From NCBI GenBank assembly GCA_026984835.1, contig JALSRI010000212.1:1-34299 (forward strand): 34,299 nucleotides of DNA. The letters run 5' to 3'. The position numbers and the translations under genes are program-made. The DNA is from Thiohalobacter sp. GTDB taxonomy: Bacteria; Pseudomonadota; Gammaproteobacteria; DSM-19610. The number at the start of each line of letters is the position of its first letter. Positions within the stretch are counted from its first letter, which is position 1. Shown here piece after piece: positions 10,001 to 16,669 of this stretch. Below the pieces are notes generated by a model. The model ran no database searches. It had not been told where the DNA came from and worked only from the letters and a program-made list of their open reading frames with translations.

Positions 10001-10035
10001 CAGTCGACGGCCGGGGCGTCGGCAGGGTGGGTCAT
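4069..10035 (-). CDS. Giant beta-helix membrane protein with duplicated N-terminal module
   Basis: The 1988-residue product has three parts. Residues 1-500 hold two copies of a module, starting at LSFFD (about 82) and LSCYD (about 311). Each has an LDW-S motif and a DYLxFFC motif, then a strand unit containing VEMLxDE. Residues about 570-1445 are a long run of short degenerate repeats such as LDLGNMTLPAALTLDRFRID and LYLQRARLEGPLHLDGLELE, which predict a right-handed beta-helix like pentapeptide or bactofilin-type solenoids. Residues 1455-1988 contain about eight membrane helices. A segment with YSSMERTQRNQGN and IVGYGTKRAPIL resembles the C-termini of pentapeptide-repeat, ion-channel-like membrane proteins. 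No enzyme motif was seen. ATG 10035 is chosen because the open frame upstream (to 10413) would overlap the divergent protease gene and is not conserved-looking. The ribosome binding site is weak. The function is unknown; a ligand- or protease-controlled channel is my inference. Confidence 0.85.
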   Translation of the reverse strand: MTHPADAPAVDWRVVRAGPGINAVCRAVLEQRGWAAPGAEARAGPASSATADSIEARLLRAVRERLGRVADDDGSAVCARRLSFFDTPAPQETWLFEVLEGSALARWRFLVTLEGDRISGGPYQLDWSSAPIHRLNTLLGLKSFDDPQRAWDYLDYFCGSLSGQQTAFVLLGKDPPDGFRWNSDAGRAEVEAARMAYDGALFRIRLLLEADGGVEMLDDEPIEGEAPPWVGSLDKLGLVDAALTEPQAGPAGQRIPWSAFHVGSRFPGTLRDILAPADTTDDFRFAHRILWTDELDRLFQADDALIRARPLSCYDGGHATSVLFEVFRPGDGGRVERARFIAIADRDEQRTRLVCLDWRSNVIHALNRELGLQFAAGDEERVGDYLEFFCSSLAPESADAGIATFALGAPVGRDCIERAEDGSFVVSRVLVAHGSRQRLARFRVQPDGRVEMLEDEACETPPGEEIQQLQRIGLFVLEEAVVDILTTERLLSGLEQAAGRGDPAGDFALEDVLGGDGKAWQQVLMEAPGTRRWLCLQAGGGTVRPDSGRTLTLLVRFIERYRQAAVDTRVWITGDLDLGNMTLPAALTLDRFRIDGVLRLRNSRIEEDLALADIDFRKSFGKRGRNRFDLDLRGLSVKGSTTLHDVGREAGDYLPSLTLRDATLRSGLRGDRLLAHRIEADYLHAPRGHVHLSRCAVRRAFSAAHAQVGGDLIVWDQCLFCGGASFQAATLSGNLQLEASHFKADHNGIAVCLNQLSAGSVLLDAILVDGDMTLSHCRVRDAVYARTTADSGPVEIDGNLILGGARVDGHMEFEALTVRGSVDMVSPGKAMAVYFRPGRVPASDRPQPCRIGHGLYIRGLVTETLDLTGLRMLAPQETARGERHAVFDQNGTLVLADCRISGNLSFFNPALAKQLRQEYAGAPGFAMPRARLGKVQLENCTIGGRLDLTGLEVLTDCQRSWDAGGLLDLQGLQAGEVVCEPVADLPEVGEDGWLLDCRVIHMNGLRCRHRLLLKKVRAGLLEADGSLRPEARRHLDVTDEAGGRGRHSAYLAGRDQRTGILADFIDVGSDFELDNSCVEQLQMRHARVGGRMRLYGWRYDAMTISRVTDLSDSDLAGDLYLQRARLEGPLHLDGLELEGTLQLAGTSIGGEARMRSMKVGRDLRISPYRIRLEGRPEAAGDSSGDAPIELSDVDLTESRIGGKLAIDGVTVRGELRLNRLREIGALELGGRKRKKDEAVAETRIDRITGAAFPVIGDISLCRLVSRGPVSLTDCAGGGDLVIEDVDIADGEIDGTKQLGTLTLAGTRVKGDIGILGGHVTALDLDDVTAGNLFLGVAGEGVRQVHCTSVTLNMATIEGDARLEGLCIDKTGNDADHPGRAIQARGAAIKGKLRLCPEKGAADSGTGACARLNGRGIDLSSARVDHLVVSGSCIDGERPHRQAAPARGHASWSGAAGAMAALFALYPLALLAACLVPTAPRLAQAGAWPLPLALLAGTLLAVLAHVAGRAVAALGLLTVIVVLFLVNPFGLLEPTGLGVGERLTWAVLLAASLSIARRFWLLAGEMGARVHCGYDQWDRGLPMARSVLPLPGEKEAGSPANARRIAFRTFHAISALASMLAAGGVLALAAWHWPDGPAIGIPFWATGLFFLLGYLFYLLFDVWQINWLSHRALGRQGRSDPPGGEDETGFQQLRGRLRARQLAFADVLQVLGLPIATRIAPPEPKVIVERARIGHWQMSEPFPDQVDLSNVSVDRWTLGSGDGDREKRILRILEHSSEFKRSTYSSMERTQRNQGNRQLADQVHRAMRRQEQWREQRRFATALMLLHSIVGYGTKRAPILAFMAVWYVFTALWFAVDHADAVTLTPETRMSLLEITQDPEAAGVLAEALDPGCRNGGGSCGWTVPAPDPDGTHRVPATLTSKGWLARLGHGFALATRYHLPIIGWDPWPYLAPRGEMWLYAGAVNVIHWILWPLLLASLIQTLIPQREN

Positions 10036-10198
10036 GTCGGACAACCTGTGTTCATGGGACGGCCTTGCAGTGGGGCGACTACAGGGTATGTCCGGGCCGG
10101 GTGCCTTTTCAAGCGAACGCCGGATCGCGCGAATTTGAGAACCCCGCGCAACTCGGTTATGGTCACGACAAAACAACGACCTCCGAAGCAGGGGATGC
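10036..10198. promoter_or_regulatory. Divergent promoter region of the beta-helix/protease locus
   Basis: This 163-base spacer separates the two oppositely transcribed arms. For the plus strand there is a good sigma70-like promoter: TTGAGA at 10135-10140, a 17-base spacer, and TATGGT at 10158-10163. It would start transcription near 10170, about 29 bases before the ATG. For the minus strand the best match is TTGAAA (plus-strand TTTCAA at 10107-10112) with only a poor -10. A shared control region would allow co-regulation of both arms. No clear operator palindrome was seen. Confidence 0.45.
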
Positions 10199-13100
10199 AT
10201 GCCGTACTGGACCACCCTGGGACGTGATCCACGCGCGCCCGAGTCGCCGGGCGCCTGGCAGGCCGTGGAAGACAGGGAAGCCGCGTCCGTATGGCAGGCC
10301 TTGCCGCAGCTGCTGCGCCATGCCATGACGCTGCCGGAGGGGGCCGAACGGCGGGTGCTCAAGATGCCGCTGTCGTTCTGCCCCGACCGTGTTCTGTACG
10401 AATTCGTCGCCACCGATACGCTGCCGCGGCTGCCACGCTATGTGCTGGGCGGCGCGGCGGGCGCGGTGCTGCTCGACGGGTCGAATGCGCCCGTCTACGC
10501 CCTGGGCCGGTCGGGCGCCCTGCGGCTGGACGAGCAGACGGTCGCCGACTACGTGCGCTTCTTCCTCTCCCACGTGGTGGGCCGCGACGGCCGCTTCCTG
10601 CCGCTGGAATCCGTCGACACAGTGCCGCGCCTGGACGGCTTCGGCGCCGGGCACCAGGCCCTGCTGGCCCGGCATGCACGTCCGCTCGCAGCCGGGAGGG
10701 TGAAACGCAGGGGGGAGTGCTTCGAACTGGAGACGAGCCTGCTGCTCGGCCAGTCCCTCGCACCCGTGACCGTCCGCGTCGATGCGGCGGGGCGCGTCGA
10801 TCTCGACATCGGCGAAGTCGTGGCCGAGGCGCTGCCGCTGGCGCCGGACCGGCCGGCCGACGCCGACCATCCGGGCCGGCCGCGCTTCGATTTCCTGGAC
10901 GGCTGGCGCGCCGCCGCCGCCCTGGATCCGGCCCTGCGCGCGCAGCTGCAGCGTTCGCCCGATCTGGCCGCTGCCATGGAGGAGGGCGGTCTTGCATTCC
11001 AGGCGCTGCCCTTCTTCGATGGCGTGGTGCTGCTGCGCCGCGGCAAGGACCGCCCGCCCCTGGGTTTCGGCGCCCATGCGCTGCTGTCGGCGCAGGGCAT
11101 CTTCCCCCTGCACGGCAGCTCGACGCCCATCTTCGAAGCCATCGAGCGCGAGACCTTCCGGCTCGACGACGCCAGCGTCGCCGACTACCTCACCTTCTTC
11201 TGCGACTTCGTCCACGGGGAGGAAGGCCCGTTCCGGCTGGTCGCCAGGCCGCGGGAACTGAACGCCGCCACCGCCCCGGCCGGCGACGGCGACCCGGCCC
11301 GGCTCGACGCACCGCAGCTGCCCTACCGGCAACTGTCGCCGCGCCAGCTGGACAGCCTCATCGGCCCCGTGCAGGCGCGCCGCGACGGAGACGGCTGGCG
11401 CTGCGCGGCGCTCAACCAGTATGGGAACAACCTGTTCATGGCCCGTTTCCTGGTCCGGCCCACGGGCGAGATCGAGATGACCGAAGACCAGGTCCTGGTC
11501 ACCGACATCCCCATCGACGCCTCGCTCGACCGCATGCGCACCTGGATACAGCCGGTGTCTGCGGGGGCGGAGGGCGGCCTGTCTGCGCCGGGCAGCGACA
11601 AGTGGCCCGCCTACCTCAACGCCCGCAAGCTGGAATCGTCGATCCTCGACGAATACGTGCGCCAGCAACTGCTGCGTGCGCTGCGCGAGGGGCAGGGCGG
11701 CCCCCTGCTCGATGTCGACGCGGCGGCCGACGACGAGACGCTGCTGCGGGCGCTGGCCGTCTTCCTGTACCGGGCCTGGCCGGTCGTGATCATCGAGTCG
11801 CCGATCCCCTGCATCGAGGAGATCGTCGCCCGCCTGCTGCGCGAGCGCATCGACCGGTCCGGTCCGTGCAAGAAGATGCAGGCGGCACCGCAAGACGCCT
11901 CGCAGGGCGTGCTGCCCTCCATCGACGATGGCGACACGCTGCTGGTGTCGCTGCACCAGTGGCATCGCATTCTGCGGCCGGAGGCGGTCGCCTACCGGCT
12001 CGGGGTCACCGATGCCGTCACCCTCGTCGGCTGCGATACGCCCGCGGTGGTGCCGGATGCCCTGCAGCGGGTGGCGGACATCGAGCTGACGCTGGGCGGC
12101 GTCGATGACGCGCTGTTCCGAACCCTGTTCTGCGGGCTGTTCGACTGCGACTGGCCGGACGGCGGCGCCGGCGGCGACGGGCTCTGGCCGCACTATGTGA
12201 TGCCCGGCGATTTCTACGTGCCGGTGCGCGACATGCTGCAGCGGCGCTATGCGGTGGCGGAACCCGCCGACGCCGGGCCGGACACGGACGACGCCGGGGC
12301 GTCGCCGCGCTGGACACCGGCCGCGGCGCTGGCCGCCGTCCGGGCGCGGGTGCAGGCGCGGCTGTCGGCGATCGAGGTCGACGACGGTCCGGGGCTGGAC
12401 GAGCTGCACGGGCTGGGCGAGGCCCGGGCGGTGTTGAAGGACCTGCTGGCCGACATCCGGGCGGCGGTCTCCGGCGCCATCCCCTGGGACGCGGTGGACC
12501 GCGGCATGCTGCTGGTGGGCGAGCCGGGAGTGGGCAAGACATTGCTGGCGCGCGCCCTGGCGCGCGACGGCGGCGTGCGCTTCATCCACGCCAGCGAGGC
12601 GCGCTGGATCGAAGGCACCGACGGCCTGTCGGCGCACATCCTGGCCATCCGCGCCACCTTCGCCGAGGCGCGCCGCAGCGCCCCCTGCATCCTGTTCATC
12701 GACGAACTCGATTCCATCGGTAACCGGCAGCTGTTCGAAGGGCGCAACAAGGAATACTGTACCGAGATCGTCAACACCCTGCTGCAGGAACTGCAGGGCG
12801 TCATCGACCGCCAGGGTGTATTCGTCATCGGCGCCACCAATTACCTGGAGTACGTCGACCCGGCGCTGACCCGCGCCGGGCGGCTGGACCAGGTGGTGCG
12901 GGTGCCGCGGCCCGACCGCCGGGCGCTGCAGGGCATACTGGACTACTATCTGCAGCCCTACGCGCGCGACGGCCGTCTCGACGCCGACATCGACAGCAGC
13001 GCGCTGGCGGGCATGGCGCTGGGTGCCACCGGCGCCGACATCGAGTTCTTCGTGCGCGATGCCGCGCGGCGCGCCCGCAAGGCGGGTGTGCCGCTCGGTC

Positions 13101-13753
13101 ACGGCCATCTGGCGGCCGCCATCACCCGGGCGCCGCGCGACCGCGGCGCCGCGCGGCGGCTGGCGCCGGAGGAACAGGCGCGCACCGCCGTTCACGAGGC
13201 CGGCCACGCCATCGCCCTGCTGGCCTGCGGGCACTACCCGGCGCGCCTGTCGGTGGTCTCCATCATTCCGCGCAGCAACGGCAGCCTGGGGTTCACGGGG
13301 GCGCTGCCCGACGCGCGCAACACCCTGACGCGCCGTGCCTGCGACGAGTATCTGCAGGTGCTGCTGGCGGGCAGGGCGGCGGAGGAGCAGGTCTATGGCA
13401 GCGATGGCGTCAGCAGTGGCGCCGGTGGCAGCAGCGACAGCTCGGACCTGGCCCTGGCCACGCGCTGGGCGGCGCGCATGGTGGGTGAGCTGGGTTTCGG
13501 GCCCGCCGGCGAGCTGCGCTGGCAGCCGCAGCCGGAGTCGGCGGCCGCTGCCGACCGGGTGCGCCGTCTGCTCGACCAGGCCTACACCGCCGTGTCGGCG
13601 CGTCTGGCCGGTCACCGGCCGCTGATCCACGCCCTGCGCGACGCGCTGCTCGACGAGCATGAACTGTACGCGCCGGCGCTGTACCGGCTGGCGGCCGAAC
13701 ACGACCTGCCGGTCGCCGCCGGGGAGGAGGAACGCCATGTCCCGGGTCCCTGA
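10199..13753 (+). CDS. FtsH-like AAA+ zinc protease with duplicated sensor module
   Basis: The 1184-residue soluble protein has no membrane segments, unlike FtsH. Residues about 55-210 and 265-440 are two copies of the module also found in the beta-helix protein (LSFCPD and LPFFDG starts, DYVRFF and DYLTFFC). Residues about 480-650 look like a degenerate AAA+ domain with no Walker A (VVIIESPIP, VTLVGCDTP). Residues about 715-960 are a complete AAA+ domain: GEPGVGKT 774-781, ILFIDE 831-836, GATN 878-881 and arginine fingers R892 and R895. Residues about 985-1170 are a peptidase M41 domain with HEAGH 999-1003 and D1083 as the likely third zinc ligand. It should unfold and degrade protein substrates using ATP. 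ATG 10199 has AGGGG upstream and follows a good promoter. The next gene overlaps its end. Confidence 0.88.
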   Translation: MPYWTTLGRDPRAPESPGAWQAVEDREAASVWQALPQLLRHAMTLPEGAERRVLKMPLSFCPDRVLYEFVATDTLPRLPRYVLGGAAGAVLLDGSNAPVYALGRSGALRLDEQTVADYVRFFLSHVVGRDGRFLPLESVDTVPRLDGFGAGHQALLARHARPLAAGRVKRRGECFELETSLLLGQSLAPVTVRVDAAGRVDLDIGEVVAEALPLAPDRPADADHPGRPRFDFLDGWRAAAALDPALRAQLQRSPDLAAAMEEGGLAFQALPFFDGVVLLRRGKDRPPLGFGAHALLSAQGIFPLHGSSTPIFEAIERETFRLDDASVADYLTFFCDFVHGEEGPFRLVARPRELNAATAPAGDGDPARLDAPQLPYRQLSPRQLDSLIGPVQARRDGDGWRCAALNQYGNNLFMARFLVRPTGEIEMTEDQVLVTDIPIDASLDRMRTWIQPVSAGAEGGLSAPGSDKWPAYLNARKLESSILDEYVRQQLLRALREGQGGPLLDVDAAADDETLLRALAVFLYRAWPVVIIESPIPCIEEIVARLLRERIDRSGPCKKMQAAPQDASQGVLPSIDDGDTLLVSLHQWHRILRPEAVAYRLGVTDAVTLVGCDTPAVVPDALQRVADIELTLGGVDDALFRTLFCGLFDCDWPDGGAGGDGLWPHYVMPGDFYVPVRDMLQRRYAVAEPADAGPDTDDAGASPRWTPAAALAAVRARVQARLSAIEVDDGPGLDELHGLGEARAVLKDLLADIRAAVSGAIPWDAVDRGMLLVGEPGVGKTLLARALARDGGVRFIHASEARWIEGTDGLSAHILAIRATFAEARRSAPCILFIDELDSIGNRQLFEGRNKEYCTEIVNTLLQELQGVIDRQGVFVIGATNYLEYVDPALTRAGRLDQVVRVPRPDRRALQGILDYYLQPYARDGRLDADIDSSALAGMALGATGADIEFFVRDAARRARKAGVPLGHGHLAAAITRAPRDRGAARRLAPEEQARTAVHEAGHAIALLACGHYPARLSVVSIIPRSNGSLGFTGALPDARNTLTRRACDEYLQVLLAGRAAEEQVYGSDGVSSGAGGSSDSSDLALATRWAARMVGELGFGPAGELRWQPQPESAAAADRVRRLLDQAYTAVSARLAGHRPLIHALRDALLDEHELYAPALYRLAAEHDLPVAAGEEERHVPGP

Positions 13754-15758
13754 CAACCGCGCCAGGCTGGATCACCGCGTCTACAAGGTCTGGATCGAGG
13801 TCCTGCTGCGCGAGGCGCTGCGACGCAGCCCGGCCTGGCGCGAGCCGGCGCCGGCCGCGGCCGACGGTGACGGGATGGGGGAGTTTGCTCGCTATGTGCA
13901 GCGCGTGGCGCCGGTCATGCTGGTCGAATCGTCGCTGCCCTATGCCGAGCACCTGGTGATGGAACTGATTGCCGAACGTGGCAGTTTCCGTGACCCGCTG
14001 CATCAGCCGTCGCTGCTGTCGGGGCAGTGGCAGACCAGCGGCAAGCGGCCGCTGAGCGCGCGGACGCCGCTGGTGTTGTCCTTTCACGAGCCCAACGAGT
14101 GGCACCAGAGCCTGGAGCTGGTGCACGACATCGAGACCACCGACAACCCGGTGCTGATCGGCTGCGATCACATCAGCCAGGTGCCGGCCGAGTTCCACCG
14201 CCTGATCGACTTGCGGCTGGCCCTGGCGTCGGCGGACGCCGACCGCTTCGACGCCATCTTCGAAACCCTGTTCGGGGAGCCGTTGCCCGACGCCGGGCCG
14301 GAGGACGGGCGCTGGCGCGATTTCGTCACGCCGGCCGATGTGCAGCCGCCGCTGCGACTGGACTATCCGCCCGCCGAGGCCGCCCGCTACATCCGCCAGC
14401 GGGTCACCAGCCGCCTGAGCCGCCTGGAGGTGGACGACGCCCCCTCGATCGACGAGCTGCACGGCCTGGGCGAGGCGCGCCGGATCGCGCTGGATCTCAA
14501 GCACGATCTGCGGCTGGCGCTGCAGGGGCGGCTGGACTGGAGCGAGGTGGACCGCGGGCTGCTGCTGGTCGGCCCGCCCGGCACGGGCAAAACCACGCTG
14601 GCGAAAGCCATCGCGCGCGACTGCGCGGTGAAGTTCATCAACGCCAGCGCCAGCGACTGGCAGTCGGCGGATGGCCTGGGTCTGCACCTGGCGGCCATCC
14701 GCGCCACCTTCGAGGACGCGCGGCGCTTTGCGCCCGCCATCCTGTTTATCGACGAAATCGACTCCATCGGCAACCGCGAGACCCTGAGCGGCGCCAGCCA
14801 GACCTACCAGGCCACGGTCACCAACTACCTGCTGGAACAGCTCGACGGTTTCGCCGAGCGCGGCGAGCTGGTGGTCATCGGCGCCACCAACGACGAGGAC
14901 AGGGTCGATCCGGCGCTGCGCCGCGCCGGGCGCCTGGACCAGGTGGTGCAGATCCCGTACCCGACCATCCGCGCCCTGGCCGGCATCTACGCCTGGCACC
15001 TGAAAGCGCACGCCGGGGCCGGCCGGCTGGCGGACGACGTGGACTGCGACGCGCTGGGGCGCCTGTCGTTCGGGCTGACCGGCGCCGACGTGGAGTTCTT
15101 CGTGCGCGGCGCCGCGCGGCGCGCACGCAAGCGCCGCGACCTGATTCGCCACGACGACCTGGTGGCCGAGATCCTGCGCCGCCCGCGCGACGGGGCGGGC
15201 GCCGCGCCCTTCGATGCAGCGACCATCCGGCGGCTGGCCGTGCATGAAGCAGGCCACGCCACCCTGCGCCTGCTGGGCAGGCGTGGCGGCGAGGAGATCA
15301 GCTATGTCTCCATCGCACCGCGCAGCGATGGCCGTATCGGTTACCTGGCGGCCTTCGACGACGAGCGCGTGTCCATGACCCGGGACGACTACCTGCACGA
15401 GATCCGGGTGCTGCTGGCCGGTCGCGCGGCGGAAGACCTCCTGTTCGGCACCGAGGGCGTCTCGGACCTGGCCGGCAACTACGGCGAGCACAGCGATCTG
15501 GCGCAGGCGACCCGCATCGCCCGCCACCTGCTGGGTGTATCCGGCCTGGCGGGCGAGGGCGACCTGACCTGGTACGCGGCCTTGCCGGCGGGGCTGCACC
15601 GGCCCGTCGAGACGGCGATCGAACCGCTGCTGCGCGAGGCCTACGAGACGGCGCTGCGCGAGCTGGAGGAACACCGGCCGTTGCTCGAGACCATCGCCAC
15701 GGCGCTGAACCGGCAGCAGGAACTCGACGGCGCCACCCTGCGCGCCTGGCGCGGCTGA
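13737..15758 (+). CDS. Cytosolic FtsH-like AAA+ zinc protease
   Basis: The 673-residue protein is a paralogue of the C-terminal 700 residues of its upstream neighbour but lacks the duplicated N-terminal modules. Residues about 50-200 are a degenerate AAA-like domain (VMLVESSLP, VLIGCDH). Residues 230-460 are an intact AAA+ domain preceded by IDELHGLGEAR: GPPGTGKT 279-286, ILFIDEID 335-342, GATN near 382, R396 and R399. The M41 peptidase has HEAGH 503-507 and D587 as the probable third zinc ligand. No membrane helix is present, so it should act in the cytosol. ATG 13737 follows a near-perfect GGAGGAGGAA site and overlaps the preceding gene by 17 bases, so translation is probably coupled and the two proteases may form a mixed ring. 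The frame extends upstream to 13659, but that is overlap shadow. Confidence 0.9.
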   Translation: MSRVPDNRARLDHRVYKVWIEVLLREALRRSPAWREPAPAAADGDGMGEFARYVQRVAPVMLVESSLPYAEHLVMELIAERGSFRDPLHQPSLLSGQWQTSGKRPLSARTPLVLSFHEPNEWHQSLELVHDIETTDNPVLIGCDHISQVPAEFHRLIDLRLALASADADRFDAIFETLFGEPLPDAGPEDGRWRDFVTPADVQPPLRLDYPPAEAARYIRQRVTSRLSRLEVDDAPSIDELHGLGEARRIALDLKHDLRLALQGRLDWSEVDRGLLLVGPPGTGKTTLAKAIARDCAVKFINASASDWQSADGLGLHLAAIRATFEDARRFAPAILFIDEIDSIGNRETLSGASQTYQATVTNYLLEQLDGFAERGELVVIGATNDEDRVDPALRRAGRLDQVVQIPYPTIRALAGIYAWHLKAHAGAGRLADDVDCDALGRLSFGLTGADVEFFVRGAARRARKRRDLIRHDDLVAEILRRPRDGAGAAPFDAATIRRLAVHEAGHATLRLLGRRGGEEISYVSIAPRSDGRIGYLAAFDDERVSMTRDDYLHEIRVLLAGRAAEDLLFGTEGVSDLAGNYGEHSDLAQATRIARHLLGVSGLAGEGDLTWYAALPAGLHRPVETAIEPLLREAYETALRELEEHRPLLETIATALNRQQELDGATLRAWRG

Positions 15759-16036
15759 TCGATCAGGCCGACTTGCGGCGGTTCCCGGTGCGCGGCCCGC
15801 CCGCCAGGCTGATGTCCAGCCGCTGCCGGTTGATATCCTGCGCAGTCGGCATCTGCATGGGCTCCATGGAACGCCCGAGATGGCCATGAACAGCGGCGGC
15901 GCGAGTTGCATGCCGGCGAAGCCGGTGCGGGGGTCGTGTGTCCGCATGGTGGCGGTTTCCTGCAGGAGCGGGCTTGCCCGCGAGCCGGCACGACGGAGGG
16001 AACGATTTGTCCGGTCCTCCGAGGCCCGGTGACCGG
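15759..16036. other. Intergenic region with possible ORF remnant
   Basis: This 278-base gap separates the convergent protease and carbonic anhydrase genes. On the minus strand, a short ORF from ATG 15867 to TGA 15763 encodes 34 residues including TAQDINRQRLDISLAGG. An adjacent frame from ATG 15947 reads THDPRTGFAGMQLAPPLFMA. The two would join with a single frameshift, so this may be a decayed small gene; the call is weak. A REP-like palindrome lies at 15961-15992. No terminator with a T-tract is visible. Confidence 0.3.
15961..15992. repeat. REP-like palindromic element, copy 1
   Basis: GCAGGAGCGGGCTTGCCCGCGA followed by GCCGGCACG. It contains the inverted repeat GCGGGC-TT-GCCCGC and resembles the extragenic palindromes common in Pseudomonas and related gammaproteobacteria. 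A close second copy occurs at 31215-31246. Both lie in intergenic DNA, as expected for REP elements. Confidence 0.6.
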
Positions 16037-16669
16037 TCAGCCGGCCGGGGTGAACCGGCCGCTGACGGGGTCGCGGCACAGCAGTTCGCCCGATGTCAGG
16101 TCGTAGTACCAGCCGTGCAGCTCCAGGCTGCCCTTGTCGATGCGTTCGCGGATCCAGGGGAAGCTGGCCAGGTTGGCCAGCGAGATGCCGATGGCATCCA
16201 GTTCGCAGGCATGGGCGCGTTGGTCGAAGTCGTGCAGGTCATCGCGCTCCAGGGCGTTGCGGCGGGCGGCGGCGGCGATGCGCATCCAGTCGGCCACGAA
16301 GCTGTCTTCGCCGCGTTCGTCCCGGCCTTCCAGCAGGGCGCGGATGCCGCCGCAGCGTGCGTGGCCGAGCACGACCAGGTGCTCCACGTCCAGGCCGCAG
16401 ACGGCGAATTGCAGGGCCGCGCTGGTGCCGTGCCAGATGCCCTCGCCCTCGCAGGGTGGCACCAGGTTGGCGACGTTGCGGATCACGAACAGCTCGCCAG
16501 GCGCGCTGTCGGTGATGACGGCCGGGTCGACGCGCGAGTCGCAGCAGGCCACCATGGCGACGCGCGGCGACTGGCCGGCGGCCAGGTCGGTCAACCGTTC
16601 CCTGTTGTCCTGGAAATAGCCTTCCCGGAAGCGGCGATAGCCGGCGAGCAGGTCGTCGATGGCGGTCAA
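16037..16669 (-). CDS. Beta-class carbonic anhydrase
   Basis: The 210-residue protein interconverts CO2 and bicarbonate at a zinc site in the cytoplasm. The beta-class ligands and catalytic pair are present: C42, D44 and R46 in CCDSRVDP, and H103 and C106 in GHARCGG. The conserved FVIRNVANLVPP and GTSAALQFAV segments sit between them. Length fits the family. The start is TTG 16669, which overlaps the aldolase stop as TTGA. AAGGGGAA lies just upstream, so translation is probably coupled to the aldolase. Longer open sequence upstream on this strand is shadow. The tight pairing with an aldolase suggests a link between bicarbonate supply and sugar-phosphate metabolism, which is an inference. Confidence 0.95.
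   Translation of the reverse strand: MTAIDDLLAGYRRFREGYFQDNRERLTDLAAGQSPRVAMVACCDSRVDPAVITDSAPGELFVIRNVANLVPPCEGEGIWHGTSAALQFAVCGLDVEHLVVLGHARCGGIRALLEGRDERGEDSFVADWMRIAAAARRNALERDDLHDFDQRAHACELDAIGISLANLASFPWIRERIDKGSLELHGWYYDLTSGELLCRDPVSGRFTPAG

Noticed and set aside
10036-10413. Upstream extension of the beta-helix gene by 126 residues
   Set aside because: It would run through the divergent promoter and 215 bases into the protease gene, and its composition is unlike the rest of the protein. ATG 10035 gives a normal divergent pair.
10163-13756. Antisense open frame of 1197 codons over the larger protease
   Set aside because: It mirrors the high-GC coding frame opposite, has low-complexity composition rich in Q, R, G and A, and shows no domain. 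The plus-strand protein has complete catalytic motifs.
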